NCBI GenBank assembly: GCA_017939945.1
Contig: JAGAZS010000076.1
Coordinates: forward strand, 1-7,816
Direction of reading: 5' to 3'
Origin: Schwartzia sp. (in: firmicutes)
GTDB lineage: Bacteria; Bacillota; Negativicutes; Selenomonadales; Selenomonadaceae
Length of the DNA: 7,816 nucleotides
Shown: piece by piece, positions 1 to 5,033 of the stretch
Numbering within the stretch: position 1 is the first letter of the stretch
Layout: each line of letters starts with the position of its first letter
Notes under the pieces: generated by a model
The model's input: only the letters and a program-made list of their open reading frames with translations
The model's database searches: none
What the model was told of the DNA's origin: nothing
Program-made: the position numbers and the translations under genes

Positions 1-1
1 A

Positions 2-202
2 ATAACCGTGACGCTCTCCTTCGAGGACGAGGGCGTGGCGTTCAACCCGCTGGACAGAAAGCCGCCCGACCTGACGCCCGCTGTCCGCAGGCGGCAAATT
101 GGCGGGCTGGGCATCTTTCTCGCGCGCAGCATGTCCGACGAGATCGGCTACGAGCGGAAGGACGGAAAGAACATCCTGACCATCAAAAAGAAGATGGTTT
201 GA
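2..202 (+). CDS. C-terminal part of RsbW/SpoIIAB-like anti-sigma ATP-binding protein (5' end outside window)
   Basis: The reading frame is open from base 2 and ends at TGA 200-202, so only the last 66 codons are visible and the true start lies upstream. The fragment has an ATP-binding (HATPase_c) C-terminal half: an acidic FEDEG segment followed by FNPL, corresponding to the nucleotide-contacting box, then GGLGIFLARSMSDEIGY, the glycine-rich lid and following helix, and a final ILTIKKK strand. In this family the protein binds a partner sigma factor and/or phosphorylates an anti-sigma-factor antagonist. Its partner gene would be expected just upstream but is not in the window. A GTG at base 8 is internal and is not a likely start. 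Family assignment is firm; the sigma factor or partner-switch target is unknown. Confidence 0.8.
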   Translation: MTVTLSFEDEGVAFNPLDRKPPDLTPAVRRRQIGGLGIFLARSMSDEIGYERKDGKNILTIKKKMV

Positions 203-220
203 GGAATTGTCTTTGCAAAA

Positions 221-237
221 CTTGCCTTCCCCTTGAG
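221..237. repeat. Left half of an intergenic hairpin split by the IS, including one copy of the core dinucleotide
   Basis: CTTGCCTTCCCC (221-232) is the exact reverse complement of GGGGAAGGCAAG at 1842-1853, on the other side of the insertion sequence. With the IS removed and one core copy kept (AG at 236-237, CT on the - strand), the two halves rejoin as a perfect 12-bp stem with a TTGA loop. It begins 18 nt after the stop of the ATPase gene, where a terminator would be expected. There is no T-run after it on the + strand and only TTTT on the - strand, so its role as a terminator is uncertain. Confidence 0.75.
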
Positions 238-250
238 CCTGCAAATAAAA

Positions 251-256
251 AGTCAA
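251..256 (-). promoter_or_regulatory. -35 half (TTGACT) of the IS circular-junction promoter, located in RE
   Basis: The - strand reads TTGACT at 256-251, 13 nt inside the right end. In the integrated element it points outward, towards the ATPase gene, with no matching -10. When RE is joined to LE through the CT core, the spacer is 13 nt of RE, 2 nt of core and 2 nt of LE, 17 in total, to TACAAT at 1838-1833. A -35 in RE and a -10 in LE is the known arrangement for IS110-family circles. Confidence 0.72.
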
Positions 257-350
257 TAGGGGAAAGCAAAAAAATTTCAAAAAATTGCAATGTGAAATGA
301 GCACAGCAAACAAGCCGCCGCCTAAGCGCCGACTTAAAATAAATGTTCGG

Positions 351-1562
351 TTACTCAGGCTTGGCTTGCGAAGCCAGGTACTCCTTGACCCTGCCGTAGT
401 AAATACGCAGGAACTTGTTCATCCCAGCCGTCATGTAGACATAATATTGCTTGCCCTCGGCACGCTTCTTGTCCAGGAAGCGGAACACAGGATCATCCTG
501 CGGCGCCGTCTTCAAAAGGACGGACATTACTTGGAAAAGCGCCTTGCGAAGCTGGGCCGAGCCTCGCTTGGACGCGTGGCGGCTCTTCGCCTCAAACGTC
601 CCGGACTGGCTCACGCCGGGGTCTACGCCCGCGAACGCAGTCAGCGAGCCGCGGTGGGCAAAACGGGTTACATCCCCGATCTCCGCCATGATCTGCGGGC
701 CGAGGGATGGACCGACGCCGCCCATCGCCAGGACGATGGGATATTCCGGTAGCTCCGAGGCAAGGCGGTTCATCTCTGCACGGAGTTGCTCCACCAAGGC
801 GGAAATCGTGTTCAACTGCTTCACCGCCTGCTGGACAAGGAGCTTCGTCATCGCATCCTTTGGAAGCGTAGGAAGCAGTTCCTTGGAGGCGGCGAGGATC
901 TTTTCCGGCTTGTCCGGCTGGAAGTAATAGCTGTTGCGAAGGCACCACTTGTGGTAACGCTCCGAAAAAGCCTTTGCTCCTATCTTCCGCACGCAATCCG
1001 CATGCCAAAAGGAAGCGACGAAGTCCACCCACTTCTGGCTCCCGTCAGGCCTGGCGGGGCTGGTGAAAAGCGCATTGGCGCCGGGATAGGTCTGGTCGAC
1101 AAGGGCTATGAGGTTGTTCTTGGCCGCCGTCTTCTGCTTCATATAGAAGTCGAACTGGCGGTTCATGAGCTTGAGCTGCTCGCGTTTCTTATCCATGCCT
1201 GTATGCTGGCGCAAATCCTGCCAGTTGTCAAGGCCGTATCGGGCGATCTTCAGGGAATCCGCCTTGTCGGTCTTGACCTTGCGGAGTGTGTTGTTTCCGT
1301 AGTCGCAGATAAGTTTCGGGTTCACGGCGCACACGAAGAATCCGGCAGAAGACAGCTTCTCTGCCACGGGCTCGTAGTAGCGCCCTGTATGCTCCATGAT
1401 GATGCGGGTATCTCCTTGCAGCGTGGCAAGACGGGAAAGGAGGTCCTGCATCCCCGTGGAGGTATGGGGAACATTGAAAGGTTTGGCGACGATCTCCCCG
1501 AAGGGGCGGGCGATGGAAACCATGCTCTTGCCTTTGGAGACATCAATGCCGACAGCGTTCAT
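351..1562 (-). CDS. IS110-family recombinase (DEDD transposase), 403 aa
   Basis: The enzyme catalyses bridge-RNA-guided recombination between the element's joined ends and a target DNA. The N-terminal RuvC-like domain (about residues 3-160) shows GIDVSK with D7, MEHTGRYYEP with E57, and KTDKAD with D99 and D102, which together form the DEDD tetrad. A middle helical segment (about 125-270) follows. The C-terminal Transposase_20 domain (about 275-390) holds GGVGP, LTAFAGVDP and the SQSG motif (318-321), where the nucleophilic serine of this family is expected, either S318 or S320. I chose the ATG at 1562 because AGGAG (1575-1571) lies 8 nt upstream; an in-frame ATG at 1616 has no such site and would run into the predicted bridge RNA. 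The length of about 400 aa suits the family and no frameshift is visible. Expression is probably driven from the circle junction promoter together with the bridge RNA. Confidence 0.93.
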   Translation of the reverse strand: MNAVGIDVSKGKSMVSIARPFGEIVAKPFNVPHTSTGMQDLLSRLATLQGDTRIIMEHTGRYYEPVAEKLSSAGFFVCAVNPKLICDYGNNTLRKVKTDKADSLKIARYGLDNWQDLRQHTGMDKKREQLKLMNRQFDFYMKQKTAAKNNLIALVDQTYPGANALFTSPARPDGSQKWVDFVASFWHADCVRKIGAKAFSERYHKWCLRNSYYFQPDKPEKILAASKELLPTLPKDAMTKLLVQQAVKQLNTISALVEQLRAEMNRLASELPEYPIVLAMGGVGPSLGPQIMAEIGDVTRFAHRGSLTAFAGVDPGVSQSGTFEAKSRHASKRGSAQLRKALFQVMSVLLKTAPQDDPVFRFLDKKRAEGKQYYVYMTAGMNKFLRIYYGRVKEYLASQAKPE

Positions 1563-1589
1563 AGGGCCAACTCCTTCACAATAGATTGA

Positions 1590-1826
1590 TCTGCAACTGG
1601 CGTACCAGTATCTCATTGCCGATTCTATCTACTGTGGTGTGACCCGAACGTGCTGGGATGCAGCAGTTCTACCTGCATAAATCGAACAACTGGGAATGAG
1701 AGGGCTGGCTGACGGACTCAAGGACGGACGCGAAGTCCAAGGGGAAGGACGTCAGGCCGTTGCACTCTTCATTCTACCAGTTTAAGCAACGAGATGGATA
1801 TGAGCGATGATCAGTCGCCTTTTCCG
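1590..1826 (-). ncRNA. Predicted IS110 bridge RNA with target-binding and donor-binding loops
   Basis: All positions are read on the - strand. The 5' end is inferred about 7 nt after the junction -10, near 1826, or near 1766 from an internal TGGTAGAAT extended -10 (1779-1771). Target-binding loop: stem CTGACG (1755-1750) with CGTCAG (1714-1709), capped by GGAC/GTCC (1738-1735 with 1729-1726). Its left strand holds CCTTCCCCT (1748-1740), identical to the LE flank plus core. Its right strand holds CCTTGAG (1723-1717), complementary to core plus RE flank. Donor-binding loop: stem CGATT (1684-1680) with AATCG (1624-1620), capped by GAAC-TGCTG/CAGCA-GTTC (1669-1646). It carries TGCAGG (1677-1672), identical to the RE end, and AGTAG (1633-1629), complementary to CT plus the first LE bases. 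A 3' hairpin lies at 1619-1593. Bounds are approximate. Confidence 0.8.
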
Positions 1827-1832
1827 AAATCT

Positions 1833-1838
1833 ATTGTA
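1833..1838 (-). promoter_or_regulatory. -10 half (TACAAT) of the IS circular-junction promoter, located in LE
   Basis: The - strand reads TACAAT at 1838-1833, two bases inside the left end. Combined with TTGACT of the right end across the CT core it gives a 17-bp spacer. Transcription from the junction would start near 1826 and run through the bridge RNA into the recombinase gene. In the integrated state the -35 position is occupied by target hairpin sequence, so the promoter should be weak or silent. Confidence 0.72.
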
Positions 1839-1840
1839 GT

Positions 1841-1853
1841 AGGGGAAGGCAAG
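1841..1853. repeat. Right half of the split intergenic hairpin, including the second core copy
   Basis: AGGGGAAGGCAAG is the exact reverse complement of bases 221-233, a 13-base match that counts one core base. It is the other arm of the hairpin interrupted by the IS. AG at 1841-1842 is the + strand view of the CT core at LE. Confidence 0.75.
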
Positions 1854-1884
1854 ATTAGCGAACTTCAATCAGAACCTAAATATT

Positions 1885-1912
1885 TTGTTTTCCATGATTC
1901 AGACCATATATA
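1885..1912 (+). promoter_or_regulatory. Possible promoter for the lipoprotein gene
   Basis: TTGTTT (1885-1890) and TATATA (1907-1912) are separated by 16 bp in an AT-rich stretch 28 bp before the lipoprotein start. A TATACA at 1909-1914 is an alternative -10. Both hexamers are weak matches. This is proposed mainly because the gene otherwise follows an IS and needs a promoter. Confidence 0.35.
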
Positions 1913-1939
1913 CACATATCCAAAAAGGAGCGATGCACA

Positions 1940-2914
1940 ATGATGATGAAAAAGGTTGCGGCGGGGATTTTGGCGGGGATTTTGTCGGCTTCCCTCGTGG
2001 CGGGCTGCGGCGGAGGCGGTGGATCGTCTTCCGGCGGCACGGCGAAACCGGCGGCCAGCGCGCCCTCGGTTCCCCAGCGGGAAAAGGTCAAGACGCCGCC
2101 GACGACCACGTTCAAATTCGGCGAGCACGAGGCGAAGGTCTATGACCTGAAGGGCATCGACCTGAAGCAGCAGGAAATCACGCCGAATTTCGGCTACCTC
2201 GTCGCCACGAAGGACGCGATGTATTTCCACGCGAAAAAGAAAGGCGACAAAGACCAGAGCCTTTGGCAGCTCAAATATGACCACGAAAATCTGACGGGCA
2301 TCGGGCCGGTGGGGCAGTCGTCGACCATCTCCATCCTCGCGACGAACGGCAAGACCGTCTACTGCCAGAGCAAGGAAAATACCTTTGACTGGTACGACGG
2401 CAAGACGTTCCACACGGGCAAGAAAAACGCGGACCTCCGCCCGATTGCGGCGGCGGCGGGGACGGATACGCTCTATACCTATACCAAGATGGGAGAAACC
2501 ATCACCAAGGGACGGTTTGCCGACGGCGAGATCAAGGACGCGAAGGAAGTCATCGGCAAGCAGGAATTTGCCATGCGGCCGCTGTATGCCGACGACAAGG
2601 AAATTTTCATCCGCACTTCCTTCAAGAAAGACGGAAAAACCATCGAGACGCTGGTTGCCTTCGACACGAACGGAAAAGAGCTGCGCCGCTTCGAAGGTTT
2701 CCCGAGCAACGAGAACCCCTATGATTGGACGGTCACGGCGAATTATGTGGTGCACGTCAAGGCGAAAGGCGTGTTCCGCGTCTACGATCGTGCCACGGGC
2801 AAGCTAATCGCCGACGTGGAGACGAAGCTGAAGCCGTACCGCATGGCGACGGTGACGGGCAACGACGTCCTCGTTTACGATTTGGACAAGAAGTTCTACC
2901 GGGTAGACTTCTAA
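1940..2914 (+). CDS. Predicted lipoprotein, probable beta-propeller-type repeat protein, 324 aa
   Basis: The N-terminus is a typical lipoprotein signal: basic MMMKK, a hydrophobic run, then the lipobox LVAGC with the lipidated cysteine at residue 23. A Gly/Ser/Ala/Pro-rich linker follows to about residue 50. The rest has no membrane helix. It contains repeated short beta-rich units of the type YLVATKDAMYF, ILATNGKTVYC, LYADDKEIFIR, NYVVHVKAKGVFRVY and VLVYDLDKKFYRVDF, spaced about 40-50 residues apart, which suggests WD40/PQQ-like propeller blades. I recognise no specific family and assign no function. AAGGAG (1925-1930) is 9 nt before the ATG at 1940; ATGs at 1943 and 1946 are less well spaced. 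It may lie at the cell surface or in the periplasm. The next + strand gene starts 155 bp downstream, past several hairpins. Confidence 0.85.
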   Translation: MMMKKVAAGILAGILSASLVAGCGGGGGSSSGGTAKPAASAPSVPQREKVKTPPTTTFKFGEHEAKVYDLKGIDLKQQEITPNFGYLVATKDAMYFHAKKKGDKDQSLWQLKYDHENLTGIGPVGQSSTISILATNGKTVYCQSKENTFDWYDGKTFHTGKKNADLRPIAAAAGTDTLYTYTKMGETITKGRFADGEIKDAKEVIGKQEFAMRPLYADDKEIFIRTSFKKDGKTIETLVAFDTNGKELRRFEGFPSNENPYDWTVTANYVVHVKAKGVFRVYDRATGKLIADVETKLKPYRMATVTGNDVLVYDLDKKFYRVDF

Positions 2915-2919
2915 TACTG

Positions 2920-2948
2920 CTTTCAAATTGGACAATCCAATTTGAAAG
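2920..2948. repeat. Perfect 13-bp inverted repeat downstream of the lipoprotein gene
   Basis: CTTTCAAATTGGA (2920-2932) and its exact reverse complement (2936-2948) are separated by CAA. The stem begins 5 nt after the lipoprotein stop codon. It is AT-rich and lacks a following T-run, so it is an imperfect terminator candidate. It opens a run of four adjacent hairpins and may belong to a dispersed intergenic repeat. Confidence 0.65.
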
Positions 2949-2950
2949 GC

Positions 2951-2989
2951 GCGCACTTCGTGCGCTGCAACCGATCCTTCGGCTCGGTT
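2951..2989. repeat. Two adjacent short GC-rich hairpins
   Basis: GCGCAC (2951-2956) pairs with GTGCGC (2960-2965) around TTC. Three bases later AACCGA (2969-2974) pairs with TCGGTT (2984-2989), enclosing CCTTCGG, which can fold further. Neither is followed by a T-run. Their dense packing with the flanking inverted repeats suggests a structured intergenic element rather than a simple terminator. Confidence 0.55.
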
Positions 2990-3001
2990 GACGTCTCATG
3001 C

Positions 3002-3038
3002 AGAATCTGTAAAAAAGCGGAGCTTTTTAACAGATTCT
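3002..3038. repeat. 17-bp inverted repeat (one mismatch) upstream of the zinc-ribbon gene
   Basis: The arms 3002-3018 and 3022-3038 pair along their full length except for one A-A mismatch, with GGA as the loop. The inner part, AAAAAGC-GGA-GCTTTTT, resembles a compact bidirectional terminator; the outer part is AGAATCTG/CAGATTCT. It ends 31 bp before the zinc-ribbon start codon. TATAAAAT (3041-3048) follows it directly and could be a -10, but I see no matching -35. Confidence 0.6.
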
Positions 3039-3069
3039 AGTATAAAATTTATAGAATGGAGGTACATTT

Positions 3070-4170
3070 ATGGCTGACACATCTGTAAGCTACAAGTGCC
3101 CGCATTGCGACGCGCCGCTTTCCTTCCAGCCCGGGAACGACAAAGTGACGTGCGAATACTGCGGAACGGAGCTGGAAATCAGCGCCGTAGAAGATCTTTT
3201 CCAGAAGAAGCAGGAAATGGCGGCAAAGGCACAGGCGGCTCAGGAGGCCAAGTGGGACACCGAGGCCGCGGGCGGCGAATGGAGCGAGGACGAGATGGCC
3301 GCGATGCGGACCTTCACCTGCTCGTCCTGCGGCGCGGAAATCGTCGCCGACGAAAATACGATGGCGACGGAGTGCTGCTACTGCGGCAACCCGACGATGC
3401 TGCCGAACCGCTTCAGCGGGATGCTGAAGCCGGACTTCGTGATCCCGTTCAAAAAGACGAAGCAGGACGCGGTGGCGGCACTGAAGGAATTCTACAAAGG
3501 GAAACGGCTGCTGCCGAACGCGTTTACCGCGAACAACCGCGTCGAGGACATACAGCCGATGTACGTCCCGTTCTGGCTGTTCGATTCCAGCGTCGAGGCG
3601 CATGCGGAGTTCCGCGCCGAGAGTATCAATGTGATTGAAACTTCCGACGAGACGATTACCGAGACCAGCGTTTACAACTGCACCCGCAGCGGCACCATGA
3701 GCTTCGAGAAGATTCCGGTGGACGGCAGCTCGAAAATGGACAACGACTATATGGAGAGCATCGAGCCGTTCGATTACAGCGAACTGGTACCGTTCAGCGC
3801 GGCCTATTTTACCGGTTATCTGGCGGACAAGTACGACGAGGACGCCGAGATGTCGGTGCCGCGCGCGGACAAGCGCGTTGAAGCCAGCGCCATCGAGGTT
3901 CTGCAGGACACCGTCGAAGGCTACGACAACTGCTCGACGGAATCGTCCGCCGTCATCAAGGAGGGCGGCAATGTCTCCTACGCGATGGTGCCGGTCTGGA
4001 TCCTGACGACTCGCTATAACGGTCAGCCATACACCTTCATGATGAACGGCCAGACCGGAAAATTCGTCGGCAGCCTGCCCTACGATAAGCAGAAGGCGAT
4101 GATGTATTTCGCGGGCTCGGCCGCCATTGTGATGTTCATTACCTATTTCATTGCGAAATTGTTTGTTTGA
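3070..4170 (+). CDS. Double zinc-ribbon protein with C-terminal membrane anchor, 366 aa
   Basis: Two four-cysteine zinc ribbons lie in the N-terminal third: C10, C13, C28, C31 (CPHC...CEYC) and C84, C87, C102, C105 (CSSC...CCYC). Both have the spacing CX2C-X14-CX2C. Between them is a charged, Ala/Gln/Lys-rich helical linker (about 42-75). The middle region (about 110-335) is soluble and unrecognised, with PMYVPFWLFD and YAMVPVWILTTRY as its most distinctive segments. Residues about 344-366 form one C-terminal transmembrane helix with almost no tail. Such proteins are often labelled TFIIB-type zinc-ribbon proteins and sit next to TPM-domain genes, as here. A role in transcription is not implied. 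GGAGG (3058-3062) is 7 nt before the ATG. The next gene starts 15 nt after the stop, so the two are probably co-transcribed. Function is unknown. Confidence 0.88.
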   Translation: MADTSVSYKCPHCDAPLSFQPGNDKVTCEYCGTELEISAVEDLFQKKQEMAAKAQAAQEAKWDTEAAGGEWSEDEMAAMRTFTCSSCGAEIVADENTMATECCYCGNPTMLPNRFSGMLKPDFVIPFKKTKQDAVAALKEFYKGKRLLPNAFTANNRVEDIQPMYVPFWLFDSSVEAHAEFRAESINVIETSDETITETSVYNCTRSGTMSFEKIPVDGSSKMDNDYMESIEPFDYSELVPFSAAYFTGYLADKYDEDAEMSVPRADKRVEASAIEVLQDTVEGYDNCSTESSAVIKEGGNVSYAMVPVWILTTRYNGQPYTFMMNGQTGKFVGSLPYDKQKAMMYFAGSAAIVMFITYFIAKLFV

Positions 4171-4185
4171 GGGAGGTGTGACGAA

Positions 4186-4959
4186 ATGAAAAGAATCCAA
4201 TCGGTTTTGACGATATTCTTCGCGTTGTTCGTCGCACTGGCGGCATTCAGCTTCCGTGCGGAAGCAGCGGGGGCGGTTTTTGACAACGCAAAGGTGCTTT
4301 CGACAGCGGAAGTCCAAAAGCTGAATGAGGAAATCCAGCGCATCGAGAAAAAACACAACGTCCGCATCGGCATCGTGGTTCATCCGTCCATGCAGGGGCG
4401 CAACATTGGGCAAGTGGCCAACGGGCTGCTTGACCAAGGGTTCAGGGGCGCGCCGAACGGCGGTATCGTGTTGCTTGTCTCGGTGGATCCGAAAAAGCGC
4501 GAATACTATATGTCCACGGACAACGCCATGCGCGCCAAGATTACCGATGATGTGGGAATCAAGTATATCCAAAGCGAGATGGTCCCAAAACTCAAGGACA
4601 ACAAGTTTGGCGAAGCGTTCCTGAAATATACGGCGGCTATCGAAACTTCGCTGGATTATTACGCGAAGGAAGGCAAGCCCTACGATCCGTCGGCAGGGTT
4701 CAGTTTCATTGCGGCGATTATCGCGTTGGTTCTCGGCGGGCTCGGCGGATACGGCGTGCGGGAGGTGCTGATCAGCAGTATGAGCAACGTAACGCCTGCG
4801 GCGCGGGCCAGTGAGTATTTGGTGGACGGCAGCTTCGACTTGGCGGAGAGCGACGACCGTTTCCTGTTCATGAACGTTACGCGTACAAAGAAGTCGAAGA
4901 GCTCCGGCGGCAGCAGCGCAAGGGACGAGAGCCACGGCGGCGACGGCGGAAGCTTCTAA
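4186..4959 (+). CDS. TPM-domain protein, signal peptide plus one membrane segment, 257 aa
   Basis: The N-terminus has a signal peptide (MKR, hydrophobic core, AEA) with likely cleavage after residue 27. The TPM domain (about 30-160) starts with the typical VFDNAKVLSTAEVQKLNEEI and a predicted helix followed by RIGIVV. TPM domains occur in exported proteins of Firmicutes and in plant photosystem II repair factors, with phosphatase activity reported for some members. A transmembrane helix lies at about 172-191. It is followed by the cytoplasmic or juxtamembrane piece DDRFLFMNVTRTKK and a Gly/Ser tail ending SHGGDGGSF, as in related Firmicutes proteins. GGGAGGTG (4171-4178) is 7 nt before the ATG, and the 15-nt gap to the zinc-ribbon gene suggests an operon. 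The partnership with the zinc-ribbon protein is recurrent, but its role is unproven. Confidence 0.9.
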   Translation: MKRIQSVLTIFFALFVALAAFSFRAEAAGAVFDNAKVLSTAEVQKLNEEIQRIEKKHNVRIGIVVHPSMQGRNIGQVANGLLDQGFRGAPNGGIVLLVSVDPKKREYYMSTDNAMRAKITDDVGIKYIQSEMVPKLKDNKFGEAFLKYTAAIETSLDYYAKEGKPYDPSAGFSFIAAIIALVLGGLGGYGVREVLISSMSNVTPAARASEYLVDGSFDLAESDDRFLFMNVTRTKKSKSSGGSSARDESHGGDGGSF

Positions 4960-5014
4960 AGAGTGAAGTTTGGAGAGTGGAGAGAAGGCGTACATTTTCT
5001 TCACTCTCTATTTT
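4960..5014 (+). terminator. Possible terminator or attenuator between the TPM and DUF3298 genes
   Basis: AGAGTGAAG (4960-4968), starting directly after the TPM stop codon, pairs with CTTCACTCT (4999-5007). An alternative stem, GAGAGTG (4973-4979) with CACTCTC (5002-5008), competes for the same 3' arm. TATTTTAAT follows. The long loop and two mutually exclusive stems suggest partial termination or an mRNA-processing structure rather than a strong terminator. Confidence 0.45.
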
Positions 5015-5033
5015 AATAAGGAGGAAGTGTTTT

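Larger units (their letters stand above)
238..1840 (-). mobile_element. IS110-group insertion sequence, IS621-like, with bridge RNA
   Basis: The element is about 1.6 kb and oriented on the - strand, with its left end (LE) at 1840 and right end (RE) at 238. It is flanked by the dinucleotide CT (- strand) at 1842-1841 and 237-236, one copy being the shared core. As expected for IS110 elements it has no terminal inverted repeats of its own; the inverted repeat at its borders belongs to the interrupted target hairpin. The ends are supported by restoration of that hairpin, by a correctly spaced promoter formed only when RE and LE are joined, and by guide matches in the predicted bridge RNA. The long noncoding segment lies upstream of the recombinase gene, which places the element in the IS110 rather than the IS1111 group. 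Recombinase, bridge RNA and both ends look intact, so it may be active. Confidence 0.88.

Noticed and set aside
786..1589. 267-codon + strand open frame across the recombinase gene
   Set aside because: Antisense to a clear IS110 recombinase with all catalytic motifs; no recognisable protein features.
241..1789. GCAA at 241-244 and 1786-1789 as the IS core or direct repeat
   Set aside because: It would give a 19-bp promoter spacer, would not restore the hairpin and does not fit the guide loops. The CT core at 236-237 and 1841-1842 satisfies all of these.
221..1853. The 12-13 bp inverted repeat as terminal inverted repeats of a transposon
   Set aside because: IS110 elements lack such repeats, and the arms lie outside the ends defined by promoter and guides. 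They are better explained as the two arms of the interrupted hairpin.
1794..1943. Small + strand ORF of 49 codons whose TGA overlaps the lipoprotein ATG (ATGA)
   Set aside because: Its 5' half lies inside the IS left end and it crosses the element border, so the frame is an accident of insertion. It has no ribosome site and no recognisable sequence.
3049..5004. Very long - strand open frame (651 codons) opposite the zinc-ribbon and TPM genes
   Set aside because: It lies antisense to two well-supported genes with strong ribosome sites and recognisable domains. Its translation is rich in Arg, His and Val, as expected for the complement of GC-rich coding sequence, and shows no domain.
4977..5033. 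Longer start for the DUF3298 protein at ATG 4977
   Set aside because: It adds 19 residues before the signal peptide, lies in the intergenic stem-loop and lacks a ribosome site, whereas 5034 has AAGGAGG at good spacing.
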